A stretch of 64,000 nt of DNA from contig JAUIGU010000007.1 in NCBI GenBank assembly GCA_030432595.1, forward strand, positions 62,001 to 126,000, read 5' to 3'. A program made the position numbers and the translations under genes. The stretch comes from Phycisphaerae bacterium (GTDB taxonomy: Bacteria > Planctomycetota > Phycisphaerae > Phycisphaerales > Phycisphaeraceae). Numbering within the stretch: the stretch's first letter is position 1; each line of letters opens with the position of its first letter. This document shows positions 8,932-17,863 of this stretch, one piece after another. A model generated the notes under the pieces. It ran no database searches and was not told the origin of the DNA. It was given only the letters and a program-made list of their open reading frames with translations.

Positions 8932-11136
8932 TCAATGGGAGGCGGGACGACGCCGCGTTCGGCAACCGAACCACATCGCGCCGGCCACCGCAACGACGCC
9001 GGCCGGCTCCGGCAACACGCGCTCGTCGAAAATCGCCGACGATTGCTGCCCCCAGTTCTGCAGGACGCGGTCAAGTTCGGCCTGATCCACCAGGCCGTAG
9101 GGCTTGTCGTTGTTCCACCCGTTGGGCAGGCCGGTCGCCGCGACGTCTCGGCCCCAGTTCTGCAAGACATTGTCCAGGTCGCCCTGCTCGACCAGGCCGT
9201 TGGCGTTGTAATCGCCGGCCAGGTAGAAGACGCGGTCCAGTGCCGCGCTGACTTCCGGCAGCGCCGCGAACAACGCCGCCTCACCATAGAGGTATTCCAT
9301 CAGCGCCATCGTTGAGAGCGACGTGTTCCAGAAATCCACGAACGCGCGGGTGGAGTCGGGTTCGGGCTCACCCGTGGTCCAGTACGCGATGTCGGATAAG
9401 CCGAGCGGGCCTTCGAGGTCAGCTTCGAGCAGCGTGCGCAGCGCCGCGTCGGCGGCGGCCTCGTCGCCCAGCAACACCTCGGTCACCGCCCAGGGCATGA
9501 ACAGGTCAGGGTTGCCGAAATCCTGGTAGGCGCTGTACTGCTCGTAGTCGCCGAAGCCGTTCGCACCGGCATCGGGCTGGAGCAGTTCGGCGCGGCCGAT
9601 GGAGGCGAAGAAGTCGGCCACGTCGCGCTGGTACTTCTCGGCGTTCACATTGGGGTTCGTCCGCAGCGAGGGGACCGGGTAGGTGTCTTCGCCGCGGTCG
9701 CTGGTGTCGACAAACATCGGCAACAGCCACTGCACGAACGCCGGGCGGAACTGTTCAAACGAGCTCACGACGTGCCGGTTGGTCGGGTCGACGAGGTGGT
9801 CCTGCGTGCGGAAGACCGCGGAGTTCCACTGCGTCTCGATCGGGACGTGGTGGTCGTCGCTGAGGTGTGCCGCGAGCGAGATGACCCACGGCTCACCGCT
9901 GTAGCTGTCGTAGGTGCCATCGGTCAGGCCCTGCCCCTCAACATAGGCGAACTTCCAGCCGCGCGTCCCGCCTTCCTGGTCGTTGAACGGTTCAAAGTTG
10001 AAACGGTTCTGCACCTGGTCGACGGCGTCCGCCACCGCGGGCGACACGCCGGGTGCGTTCTTGTACTGATGCAGCGCGAGCGCCATAAACGCGGCGTCGA
10101 TGCTCGACTCCTCGTTGCCGCCGCCGCCGGTCGGCTGGAGCGTGGTCCAGTCGGTGTAGCGGTACGGCAGGTACATCGATTGGTCAAGCATCTGGTTCAG
10201 CGAACCGACGAGGTTCGTGACGTGCTGGTCGGCTTCGGACTGGGTCACCCAGCCGCGCTGGACCGCGCCGGGCAGCATCTTGAGCACGGCGCTGGACGTG
10301 TTCATCGCCCCGCCGAAACCCGACGTGTTGTGCAGCGGGATCATCCCCGTGTCGCGGTTGCGCGAACCCCATAGCCCGTTCCACTGACGAAACGCGAGCC
10401 GTTCGGCAACGGTACGGATGGGCGCGGTCTGCACATCGACGGGCCCGCCGGGCTCGATGAACGCGGCGTCGTCGATGATCACCGAGCCCTGAACGGTCTG
10501 GCCGCCGGTCGGGGTCACGACGTAGCTGAACCGGCTGGCCTGCGAGAGGTCCGGGCTGCCGACAACTGACCAACCCGGCGTCGACAGATCCAGCGGCGCC
10601 GCAAAGTGCTGCCACTGATTGCCCGCCTGGATGGTCTGCGTCCACGAAGCGCGGTGTGCGTTGCTGTCGCGGTAGTCCTTGACCTCGAAGCGCAAATCGA
10701 ACGCCGTGCCGGTGTCGTTGCGCAGGTAGAACTCGGCGGTCTCGAAGGCCGAGATGTCGCGGCGGTGCGTCGCGGCGGGGGTGCCGGCCGTCGGCGCGAG
10801 CGTGGTCTGGATGAACCCGATCTGTCCCGGCGCGATGCCAGGCGTGGTCAGCAAAAAAGCGCCGCCGCCCGACCGTGCGTCTGAGGTCGCGTTCAGCGAG
10901 AGATTGAACTGCGCCCCGGGCTGACCGCCGTAGCGGTTGAGCAGGCCGTCCGAAGTTTCTCCGTCCCAGAACGGTACGATCGACAGGTCATTGGAGCCTG
11001 ATGCCTGCATGGAAACCGACAACGCAACGCCCGCAGCAAGCGCAGCCCGCCGGCCCGGAGCACACCATGACACAAAACAACCCAAGGCCGGTCTTTCGCT
11101 CCTTTCCTGGTTCTCCCGGAACACCCAGACCCGCAC
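8932..11136 (-). CDS. Secreted glucoamylase-like (alpha/alpha) glycosidase candidate with CBM-like N-terminus, dockerin-like doublet and PEP-CTERM tail
   Basis: About 734 residues if the GTG at 11136 is used; internal GTG/TTG starts closer to the hydrophobic signal (AALAAGVALSVSMQASG) are equally possible. After the signal peptide comes a beta-rich domain ending GSVIIDDAAFIE, typical of CBM-like jelly rolls. A helix-rich region of about 400 residues with the motif TYDSYSGEPW recalls the TWDGYSEH motif of its GH144-like neighbour. The C-terminus carries a calcium-loop doublet (GDYNANGLVEQGDLDNVLQNWG and a second copy about 40 residues on), then LPEPAG, a hydrophobic stretch and Arg-rich end. 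It lies 24 bases downstream of the GH144-like gene, so probably co-transcribed. Substrate unknown. Confidence 0.75.
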   Translation of the reverse strand: MRVWVFRENQERSERPALGCFVSWCAPGRRAALAAGVALSVSMQASGSNDLSIVPFWDGETSDGLLNRYGGQPGAQFNLSLNATSDARSGGGAFLLTTPGIAPGQIGFIQTTLAPTAGTPAATHRRDISAFETAEFYLRNDTGTAFDLRFEVKDYRDSNAHRASWTQTIQAGNQWQHFAAPLDLSTPGWSVVGSPDLSQASRFSYVVTPTGGQTVQGSVIIDDAAFIEPGGPVDVQTAPIRTVAERLAFRQWNGLWGSRNRDTGMIPLHNTSGFGGAMNTSSAVLKMLPGAVQRGWVTQSEADQHVTNLVGSLNQMLDQSMYLPYRYTDWTTLQPTGGGGNEESSIDAAFMALALHQYKNAPGVSPAVADAVDQVQNRFNFEPFNDQEGGTRGWKFAYVEGQGLTDGTYDSYSGEPWVISLAAHLSDDHHVPIETQWNSAVFRTQDHLVDPTNRHVVSSFEQFRPAFVQWLLPMFVDTSDRGEDTYPVPSLRTNPNVNAEKYQRDVADFFASIGRAELLQPDAGANGFGDYEQYSAYQDFGNPDLFMPWAVTEVLLGDEAAADAALRTLLEADLEGPLGLSDIAYWTTGEPEPDSTRAFVDFWNTSLSTMALMEYLYGEAALFAALPEVSAALDRVFYLAGDYNANGLVEQGDLDNVLQNWGRDVAATGLPNGWNNDKPYGLVDQAELDRVLQNWGQQSSAIFDERVLPEPAGVVAVAGAMWFGCRTRRRPASH

Positions 11137-11160
11137 GAAACAATCGACGCCCCGCCAATT

Positions 11161-13098
11161 CTACTCCATCAAGACCAGCCAGCCCAACTCAATTGACCGG
11201 CCGGATGCGCGGCGGCGCCAGTTCCGTTTGATCACCGCCGGCCCGGACACGGTGCCTTCGAGCACCGACAGCGATCCGCGGGTCAACAACGCCGGCTCAG
11301 GCGTCAACCCGAGCGTCGCCCACGGCAGCGTGACTTCGAGTTCATACCCCGCCTGGTCTCGGATGATCTTCGTCGTGTAGCCGTTCTGGCGGCGCATCAC
11401 TTCGCCGTTCGTCTTGGGCGGGGTGAAGCGGAAGCGATAATCGACGTGGTCCGCCACGGACTCGCCCGGGTCGAGGTAGACCTCGACGAAGCTGTCCTGA
11501 TTGGAAGTGTTGCCGTTCGCATCATTGTCGGGCTTCGGCTCTTCTTGAACCCGTACGCGCAGGTGCAACGCGTCTTCGGTCCACAACGCGGCGAACCGCG
11601 CGCTCGGCTCGCCGCCGCCGTCCGGCTCGGCCAACGGGTTCGCCGACGCGATGGACTGCCAGTCCGCATCCTCCCACCCGACCGCCATGCGCCGGACTTT
11701 CGCCATCGGTTCGCCCCGCCAACCGCCCGCGACCACTTCCGCGGGAACCGCTTCGGCGCCGAACAAGGAACTCATCCGATCATCGCCGCCCTCGTCGGGC
11801 GCGAGTGGACGGAAGCCCGCCGCATCCATCCCCTTCCGGATCTCCGGGTTGGCCATGAACCACTTCCACGGCCCGCCCGAGCGGAGGTTTTCGACCATCA
11901 CCACGCCGATACCCTTGTCGATGCCGATCACGTCCGAGGCGTACCAGCCGGTCTGCGGGTTGAAGGCGTCGACGAAGCCGTAACGCTTCCACGCCCGTTG
12001 GCCGTACGTGTCGCGGATGTAACTCAGCGTCTCCATCACCTCGTCGGGCATGAACACGATGCCGCCGATCGGGCCGCACGGCACGACCGTGCCGTCGATG
12101 TTGTCCGTCGCGGGCGGCCCGCCCCACGCGGTGTACCCGCCGACGAAGTCCGACGCGGTGATGCCCCAGAGCTGCGGACTGTAGTGCGGGTAGCGCCGAC
12201 TGAGTTCCTCGGTACACATGCGGTAGTGGGCGCGCGTCGCCAGCACCGAGTTGTGCCAGTAGTCCGCGACATCGTCCCGCAGGCCGCGCAGGTCCAGAAA
12301 CGCATGCGAGAATTGATGCGTGAACATCGGCGGGCAGCCCAGGAACGTCATGCCGTCGTAGATGATCGCCGGCTCACGCGCCCAGACCCGCCACGTCTCC
12401 GGCGGCACCGGGTGCGTCGGCGAACCCAACGCCATGATCTGCAAGGCTAGGTGCTCGCTGTACCCGTCCCACGTCGCGTGCAGGAAGCCCCGCTCGGGGG
12501 ACCAGCCCATGCTGAACACGCCGCGGTCGTTGAGCATCCACGGGAAGTCCACGCGCTCGTAGATCTTCGTCGCCAGCTCGGCCGCCTCGGTGTCGGCGTA
12601 ATACTGCCGGACGGTGAGCACGCCCGACAACAGCAACGCCGTGTCGATGGACGACAACTCGCAGTTCCACACCCGTTGCCCGGTCTCGTGGTGCACGAAG
12701 TGGTAGTACCACCCGCGCTCGTGCGGCATCTTTTCCCAGAGAAACCGCAGCGTGTTCAGAACCCGCTCGTAGGCCTGGCCGTCTTCGAGGTAGCCTCGCT
12801 CTTCGGCGATGCACATCGCGGTGAGCCCGAACCCAGTCGCGGCAATGCTCGCCACCTCGAACTGCCCGCTGCCGTCCGCCGGCGCCCGGTCCGCGACCAG
12901 GCCGGTCTGCGGGTGGCCCTGCTCCCAGAAGAACAGGACCGCGGCGCGCTGAATGTCGTCGAGGAGCGGGTCGTCGGCGATCTCGGCGCTGTCGTGATTG
13001 GTCAACGGACTCGCCGATTCGGCAGCACGGGCAACCGCGAGACTGGCCCAGATCGACATCACAGCCACGGACCATACAAAACGCGGATTCGTATTCAT
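11161..13098 (-). CDS. Secreted GH144-like glucan hydrolase (glucoamylase_2 family) with C-terminal CBM9-like domain
   Basis: A 645-residue secreted enzyme. Residues 1-27 form a signal peptide (SVAVMSIWASLAVARAAES). The region at about 45-450 matches the bacterial glucoamylase_2/GH144 family: MPHERGWYYHFVH, NCELSSIDTALLLSGVL, ATWDGYSEHLALQIM and YGFVDAFNPQTGWY. Characterised GH144 enzymes cleave beta-1,2-glucan; other members are uncharacterised, so that substrate is inference. Residues about 460-645 look like a CBM9-type beta-sandwich (AALWTEDALHLRVRV, DSFVEVYLDPGE, YELEVTLPW). It is the first gene of a pair with the second secreted glycosidase candidate. A TATATA stretch lies just upstream of the ATG. 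Confidence 0.83.
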   Translation of the reverse strand: MNTNPRFVWSVAVMSIWASLAVARAAESASPLTNHDSAEIADDPLLDDIQRAAVLFFWEQGHPQTGLVADRAPADGSGQFEVASIAATGFGLTAMCIAEERGYLEDGQAYERVLNTLRFLWEKMPHERGWYYHFVHHETGQRVWNCELSSIDTALLLSGVLTVRQYYADTEAAELATKIYERVDFPWMLNDRGVFSMGWSPERGFLHATWDGYSEHLALQIMALGSPTHPVPPETWRVWAREPAIIYDGMTFLGCPPMFTHQFSHAFLDLRGLRDDVADYWHNSVLATRAHYRMCTEELSRRYPHYSPQLWGITASDFVGGYTAWGGPPATDNIDGTVVPCGPIGGIVFMPDEVMETLSYIRDTYGQRAWKRYGFVDAFNPQTGWYASDVIGIDKGIGVVMVENLRSGGPWKWFMANPEIRKGMDAAGFRPLAPDEGGDDRMSSLFGAEAVPAEVVAGGWRGEPMAKVRRMAVGWEDADWQSIASANPLAEPDGGGEPSARFAALWTEDALHLRVRVQEEPKPDNDANGNTSNQDSFVEVYLDPGESVADHVDYRFRFTPPKTNGEVMRRQNGYTTKIIRDQAGYELEVTLPWATLGLTPEPALLTRGSLSVLEGTVSGPAVIKRNWRRRASGRSIELGWLVLME

Positions 13099-13193
13099 GA
13101 CACTATATAAATCGGCTGTCTGTGCCTCGGAGCGATAGCAACGTCAGTTACCGGTGGTTGGGCGGTACGGCCGAACGTTGATGCACGCTGATA

Positions 13194-14048
13194 TCAGGCA
13201 CCGGGAATATTGCGTTGGGCGTTAATCACATTGCCTTTCGGATGCCCCCACACCCACCACGGGCCGTTACCCAACGAGTCGAGTGGTATCGGGCTGCCAT
13301 CGAAACTCTTGTATTCCCGGACCTGAAGATACGCGGAATGCCCGTCCAGGAAGCTAAAGTTCATACCTCCCTCGCCGCCGTGTCGCAGCGCTTCTTGGCC
13401 AGCAAAAAGGTCCGACGATGGCGGAAGGTCCTGATCAATCGCGACAACCGTTTCGGTAGGTATCGGTAGATTGCTAACCTTGTATCGCAAGAGCCCCCTC
13501 AGAGCATCTGGGTTGGCCGGGGTCGGCTCTTCGCCCAAGTAATCATTCAATTTGTAATCGGTGTAGTGAGCCTCGCCGTCGAACGTGGCGTTTCCGCTGT
13601 CATCGATCACCGCTCGGTAATACCCCCGCATCGGCCCCGGGAACCCGGACGGGTGCGTGTCATAGACCTCGCCGTTCGACCCCGTCCGCTCGGCATCGGG
13701 ACACCGATACACATCCAGCGATTGCACGTAGTCCCACAAGATCGGGATTTGCAAGCCTTGCGTATTGAATTGCAGCGGGAAGAATATCTGAGCGCCGGAC
13801 GCGGCTTTAAAGTCGGCACCACGCGGCAGCTGTTCTTCAAAATCGTTCGCATAGAACTGGCTGCCGATCGCGATCTGACGAAGGTGCTGAAGACACATGG
13901 ATTGCCGAGCTGCGCCGCGCGCGGCACCCAGCGCCGGCAGAAGGATGCCGATCAGGAGGGCAATAATCGAGATGACCACCAGCAATTCAATCAGTGTAAA
14001 TCCACCCGGCGAGAAGCTGTACGAGCGGCGGGGGTTGGAGAGTTTCAC
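13194..14048 (-). CDS. Type IV pilin-like prepilin, DUF1559-like planctomycete protein
   Basis: About 284 residues from GTG 14048. Class III signal: positively charged leader ending in GG before [24 protein letters not shown], with cleavage expected between Gly16 and Phe17 and the conserved Glu at mature position 5. The rest has the planctomycete layout: [18 protein letters not shown] after the helix, and near the end the [19 protein letters not shown] motif seen in DUF1559-type proteins (family knowledge). An ATG at 14138 that overlaps the stop of the upstream gene would add 30 residues; I prefer the GTG because a GAGG lies five bases upstream and the leader length is then normal. Likely a surface or secretion pseudopilin; exact role unknown. 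Confidence 0.87.
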   Translation of the reverse strand: MKLSNPRRSYSFSPGGFTLIELLVVISIIALLIGILLPALGAARGAARQSMCLQHLRQIAIGSQFYANDFEEQLPRGADFKAASGAQIFFPLQFNTQGLQIPILWDYVQSLDVYRCPDAERTGSNGEVYDTHPSGFPGPMRGYYRAVIDDSGNATFDGEAHYTDYKLNDYLGEEPTPANPDALRGLLRYKVSNLPIPTETVVAIDQDLPPSSDLFAGQEALRHGGEGGMNFSFLDGHSAYLQVREYKSFDGSPIPLDSLGNGPWWVWGHPKGNVINAQRNIPGA

Positions 14049-14134
14049 GGGAACCTCGATCCATGCAGAGAGAAGGGGGAAGAGTCGTTCACAAACGCCT
14101 GCGAAGCCCGCTGGGGCATCGCAGGCCGTAGGGT

Positions 14135-15181
14135 TCATGCCGTGCGGCGACGAGCCACCAGACCAAGCGCCGCAACGAACCCGAGCGCGGCCGGCTCGGG
14201 CACGGAGGAGCCGGAGAAGTCCGGGGCCGAAGTGCTGCCCCAGTTCAACAGGACGCCGTCGAGTTCATTCTGATCGACCAGACCGTCGAACGCGCCGCCG
14301 CCGGGGAAGTTGATCCAGGCGGTCACATCGGAGACATCGGTATCACCCCAATTGGACAGGACAAAGTCCAGGTCGGTCTGCTCAACCTGACCGCCATCGT
14401 CGTAGTCGCCTTCGATCGCGCCGGTCAAAAGCGGCGTAATGCTGAAGTTGGAGTAAACCGCGGAAACGGTGTTGTCGATGGCGAACAGGATATCCGGCGG
14501 GAACTGGCCGTAGACCCCCAACTGGCTGTCGGGGATGACGCCGTTTTCGAGGTTGCCGAAATCCAGGACGCCGCTCGAAACGTCGTCGATGAAATACTCC
14601 ACGGTGGCGGGGACGCTTCCGCCCGCGCCGTCTCCGGGGGTGTAGAGGACACGCATATTGACGGTCTCGCCATCGTTGTAGGTTCGGCCGTCAAACTCAA
14701 GGCCGTTCCCGGAACCGTCGTTGGTCGAACTGACGCCCGGGAATCCGCCCCCGAATGCTGCGATTTCGCCGGTGCCGGTCTTGACGATGAATTGCATCGT
14801 GCCGCCGATGAAAGTCTCGAGATAGATGCCCGCTTCTTTCGCGGGAGTCTGCTCAACCGCGGTCAGGTTGACGTCAACGCTGAAGTCGAAGCCTTCTGCC
14901 GTGACAAACTTCCGAGGATTCACGTTGTCTTCCGAGAGCCAGGCGACGTGACGGTTCGTGAAGTTTCCGCCTTGGCCGTCATCGACGAAATCGGATTCGG
15001 TGATCGACAAGCTGGACAGGTCATTGTCTACAATGGTGAGCGTGGTGCCGGGGAAGTCGTTGAAGAGACGTTCCTGCAAAACCAGGCTGTTGATGTCGCT
15101 GATCGCAGCGCTGGCCAGCGAAGCGGGCGCGAGTGCCGCGGCGGTGAGCAAGGCTTGGGTGGTGAGACGGGTCGGTTTCAT
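14135..15181 (-). CDS. Secreted PEP-CTERM protein with dockerin-like doublet
   Basis: A 348-residue protein with an N-terminal signal peptide (about residues 1-25, [16 protein letters not shown]). Residues 30-245 form a beta-rich domain resembling lectin/laminin-G-like sandwiches (weak call). The end carries two calcium-loop-like repeats ([22 protein letters not shown] and [16 protein letters not shown]), then SVPEPA, a hydrophobic helix and RRR, the PEP-CTERM layout recognised by an exosortase; no exosortase gene is in the window. A strong Shine-Dalgarno AGGAGG (15191-15196) precedes the ATG. It is first in line after lacI and overlaps the region of the prepilin gene. Function unknown; surface carbohydrate binding is plausible. 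Confidence 0.82.
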   Translation of the reverse strand: MKPTRLTTQALLTAAALAPASLASAAISDINSLVLQERLFNDFPGTTLTIVDNDLSSLSITESDFVDDGQGGNFTNRHVAWLSEDNVNPRKFVTAEGFDFSVDVNLTAVEQTPAKEAGIYLETFIGGTMQFIVKTGTGEIAAFGGGFPGVSSTNDGSGNGLEFDGRTYNDGETVNMRVLYTPGDGAGGSVPATVEYFIDDVSSGVLDFGNLENGVIPDSQLGVYGQFPPDILFAIDNTVSAVYSNFSITPLLTGAIEGDYDDGGQVEQTDLDFVLSNWGDTDVSDVTAWINFPGGGAFDGLVDQNELDGVLLNWGSTSAPDFSGSSVPEPAALGFVAALGLVARRRTA

Positions 15182-15190
15182 GAGCAGGTT

Positions 15191-15196
15191 CCTCCT
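15191..15196 (-). promoter_or_regulatory. Strong Shine-Dalgarno site of the PEP-CTERM gene
   Basis: On the minus strand the sequence is AGGAGG, nine bases before the ATG at 15181. Most genes in this window have weak or no such site, so this fixes the start and suggests high expression. Confidence 0.7.
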
Positions 15197-15246
15197 AGGG
15201 TGAAATCAAGTGTGGGTGCGAAAACAAAGGGACTCATGGGAAACAT

Positions 15247-16353
15247 TCAGTAGGCGGCGGCGGATGCGGGCGGGCGGGTGCACGCAGGGCAGCCGCAGGA
15301 GCTACGGCAGATCAGGGACGTGGGCATGACGCGGTCGTGGCATGCCAAGGGCCCGGTCGGCACGCCGGCTTCGATCAGTTCGATGGCGACGCGGGCGGAC
15401 TCGGCGCCCATCTCGCGTAGCGGCGCCCGGACGGTGCTCAGGCCGTAGTGGTCGGCGGCGGGCAGGTCGTCGAAGCCCATCACGGCGACGTCGTCCGGGA
15501 CACGCCGGCCCAACTCGCGCAGGGCCTGCATGGCACCCAGCGCCATGGAGTCGTTGGCGGCGAAGATCGCGTCGGGCATCTCGCCGGTCGCGACGGCTCG
15601 GTGGACGGCGTCGTACCCGGTGTCCTCGAAGAAGTTGCCTTCCCAGAAGCGCACGTCGCCGCGGTCGATGCCGGCGCGGTCAAGCGCCCGGCGGGCACCC
15701 GCGGCGCGTTCCACGGCGTCGGAGTTGTTGGGTGCGCCGTCGAGGATGGCGAGCCGCCGCCGGCCGTGTTCCAACAGATGGGTCACCGCGTCGTCGGCGC
15801 CCTGCTCGTTGGCCATGCGGACCATGTGCCGGTCCTTGCGGCGTTCCGCGGGACCGGCGACGAGGACCACCGGAATCGACTCTTGCGTGAGGTCGCCCAA
15901 CGCGTCCGACGATTGGCGGATGTTCAAGACGATCAGGCCGTCCACCCGGCCGCCGGAGAGGTACTCGGCGATGAGGTCGGGCTCGTCCTCGGCGTCGAGG
16001 GCGAAGGCGACCATGAGGTGCCGACCGCTCTGCCGGGCCGCGTGGTTGATGCCGACGAGGACCTCGCGGAAGAAGTCGTTGTCGATGTTGGGGAAGACGA
16101 CGCCGATGTTGTCGGTGCGCTGGCGGACGAGGGCCCGGGCGGCGGCGTTGGCGCGGTAGCCGAGCGTCTTGGCGGCGGCGTTGACCTTGCGGCGGGCGGT
16201 GTCGCTGACGTTGGGCCGGCCGTTCAGAACCCGTGACACGGTCGCAACCGAGAGCCCGGTCTGACGCGAGACATCGGTCAGGGTCGCGGCCCGGCTCGGT
16301 GAAGCACCGTGCGCGGCGGGTGAGGCATCAAGCTGTGACGGGGCGAGGGCCAT
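15247..16353 (-). CDS. LacI/GalR-family transcriptional regulator
   Basis: A 368-residue repressor. The helix-turn-helix lies at about residues 24-70 (TLTDVSRQTGLSVATVSRVLNG, then the hinge YRANAAARAL), followed by a periplasmic-binding-protein-like sensor (NIGVVFPNIDNDFF ... VMGFDDLPAADHYGLSTV). A sugar or sugar-phosphate effector is expected from the family. The C-terminus is odd: ICRSSCGCPAC holds four cysteines in a tight C-x3-C-x-C-x2-C pattern. Upstream sits a near-consensus promoter with a palindromic LacI-type operator over the predicted start site, so it likely represses itself. It precedes the secreted glycosidase genes on the same strand, which are its probable targets (inference). 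Confidence 0.92.
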   Translation of the reverse strand: MALAPSQLDASPAAHGASPSRAATLTDVSRQTGLSVATVSRVLNGRPNVSDTARRKVNAAAKTLGYRANAAARALVRQRTDNIGVVFPNIDNDFFREVLVGINHAARQSGRHLMVAFALDAEDEPDLIAEYLSGGRVDGLIVLNIRQSSDALGDLTQESIPVVLVAGPAERRKDRHMVRMANEQGADDAVTHLLEHGRRRLAILDGAPNNSDAVERAAGARRALDRAGIDRGDVRFWEGNFFEDTGYDAVHRAVATGEMPDAIFAANDSMALGAMQALRELGRRVPDDVAVMGFDDLPAADHYGLSTVRAPLREMGAESARVAIELIEAGVPTGPLACHDRVMPTSLICRSSCGCPACTRPPASAAAY

Positions 16354-16457
16354 GGCGGCAACCGGGAGGGTCGAGTGACCGGCGTTGACGGGCTGGATTC
16401 GAAGCGGATCGAACCAGACTTGGAAACCGTGAAATCCAGACGCGGTCCGAAGGGCTG

Positions 16458-16471
16458 TGGAAACGTTTCCA
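16458..16471. promoter_or_regulatory. Palindromic LacI-family operator
   Basis: TGGAAACGTTTCCA is a perfect 14-bp palindrome with the central CG typical of LacI/GalR/CcpA operators, and fits the catabolite-responsive pattern TGNAANCGNWNNCA. It covers the predicted transcription start of the lacI promoter, the classic position for autorepression. I noticed no second copy elsewhere in the window. Confidence 0.8.
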
Positions 16472-16476
16472 TCCGA

Positions 16477-16504
16477 ATTGTATCAGAACCTTGCAAGGAC
16501 TCAA
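16477..16504 (-). promoter_or_regulatory. Predicted sigma-70 promoter of the LacI-family gene
   Basis: On the minus strand: -35 TTGAGT (16504-16499), 16-base spacer, -10 TACAAT (16482-16477). Transcription would start near 16470, inside the operator palindrome, leaving a leader of about 117 bases before the ATG. Confidence 0.6.
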
Positions 16505-16583
16505 GCCCTTTTCACCATCCTCAAACACTTAGCAAGTCGCGCATACAAATGCTCTGCCCGGGTCTGGACGGGCAAACTTCCGT

Positions 16584-17633
16584 TCAATCCCCTAACACGT
16601 AGCCGAAGATCAGCGGGGCCACGATCGTCGCATCGCTGGCGATCATGTATTTCGGGGTCTCCACGTCGAGCTTGCCCCAGGTGATCTTCTCGTTGGGGAC
16701 CGCCCCGCTGTAGCCGCCGTAGCTGGTGTCGGCGTCGCTGATCTGGCAAAAGTAGCCCCAGTACGGCGTGTCGGTCCACTTGAGGTCCTGCCGCATCATG
16801 GGCACGGCGCAGATCGGGAAGTCGCCCGCGATGCCGCCGCCGATCTGGAAGAAGCCCGGGGCGGGGACTTTCTCGCCACCGCCTTGCGTCTGTTCTCGGT
16901 ACCACCGGGCCAGGTGCGCGAGTTGCTCGGTGCCGGTCCGGAGGCAGGTGTGGTTGTAGACGTTCTCGGTCATCGCCCACGCGGTGAAGATGTTGCCGAT
17001 GGTCGAGTCTTCCCAGCCGGGCGTGTAGACCGGGATGCCCATCTCCTTGGCCGCGAGCAGCCACGAATCATCGGCGGGGGCCTGGAAGTGCTCGGCCAAG
17101 TCAGGCTGATCGAGCACCTCGTAGAAAAACTCGAACGGGAAGAAGCGCTCTTCGGTCTTGAGCGTGCGTTCCCAGATGCTGCGCAGCCGGCCCTCGACGT
17201 GGCGCATCACGTCTTCGGGGATGCAGGTATCGGTAACGCGATTGAAACCCTGATCGTAAAGCTGCTTCTCGTCCTGCGCGGTGAGCGCACGCCAGTTAGG
17301 GCAGTGCTCATACTCGTTGGCTGAGAGCAGGGTGAAGACGTCCTCTTCGAGGTTTGCGCCGGTGCAGCACACGGCGTGGACCTTGCCGGCCCGGATCATG
17401 CGCGACAGAACCCGGCCGAGCCGGGCGGTGCTCATCGCGCCGGCGAGCGTGACCATCATCTTCCCGCCCGTGTCGAGGTGAGCCTCGTACCCCTTCGCCG
17501 CGGCGACGACCTCGCGGCTGTTGAAGTGCAGGTAGTGGTACTCCATGAACGCGCGGAGTTGACCCGTGCCGGTCTGGAAGCCAGGGGCGGCGGTGGCGGG
17601 CGCGACAGCGGGCGTGGCGGAAGAATCGGTCAA
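16584..17633 (-). CDS. Deoxyhypusine synthase family protein
   Basis: About 349 residues from the TTG at 17633; AGAGGAA lies upstream at fair spacing. The frame stays open to 17735, but that extension is low-complexity. Family motifs are clear: KMMVTLAGAMSTARLG, AVCCTGANLEEDV, GIPVYTPGWEDSTIGN, GFFQIGGGIAGDFPICAV, SDADTSYGGYSGA and a C-terminal WGKLD segment where the eukaryotic enzyme carries its catalytic lysine. In eukaryotes and archaea the enzyme transfers the aminobutyl group of spermidine to eIF5A/aIF5A. Bacteria lack eIF5A, and bacterial homologues are thought to act in polyamine metabolism such as homospermidine synthesis, so the substrate here is uncertain. Divergent from the MATE gene. 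Confidence 0.87.
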   Translation of the reverse strand: MTDSSATPAVAPATAAPGFQTGTGQLRAFMEYHYLHFNSREVVAAAKGYEAHLDTGGKMMVTLAGAMSTARLGRVLSRMIRAGKVHAVCCTGANLEEDVFTLLSANEYEHCPNWRALTAQDEKQLYDQGFNRVTDTCIPEDVMRHVEGRLRSIWERTLKTEERFFPFEFFYEVLDQPDLAEHFQAPADDSWLLAAKEMGIPVYTPGWEDSTIGNIFTAWAMTENVYNHTCLRTGTEQLAHLARWYREQTQGGGEKVPAPGFFQIGGGIAGDFPICAVPMMRQDLKWTDTPYWGYFCQISDADTSYGGYSGAVPNEKITWGKLDVETPKYMIASDATIVAPLIFGYVLGD

Positions 17634-17863
17634 CGCAGCGTTTCCTCTTGGCCGGTGATCGGCGGGCGGGTGTGTTTGCCTTTGCTGTAGAGCAGCCGGG
17701 CGAACCGCGGCGGCGCAAGCTGCAAAGGGTATCAAAACGGCCCCTCAGCGCCGTCAATCGGACACCAATCAACCATGAGTCGATTCTGTAGGTTTGCCGG
17801 TTTGTGTGGAGCCACATCGGGGTTATAACGCCGGCCCGGCATCCCCCGCGGAAACGCCCCGTC

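Noticed and set aside
16458-16471. Operator controlling the deoxyhypusine synthase gene
   Set aside because: That gene is transcribed toward the operator, not away from it, so the site cannot be its promoter operator.
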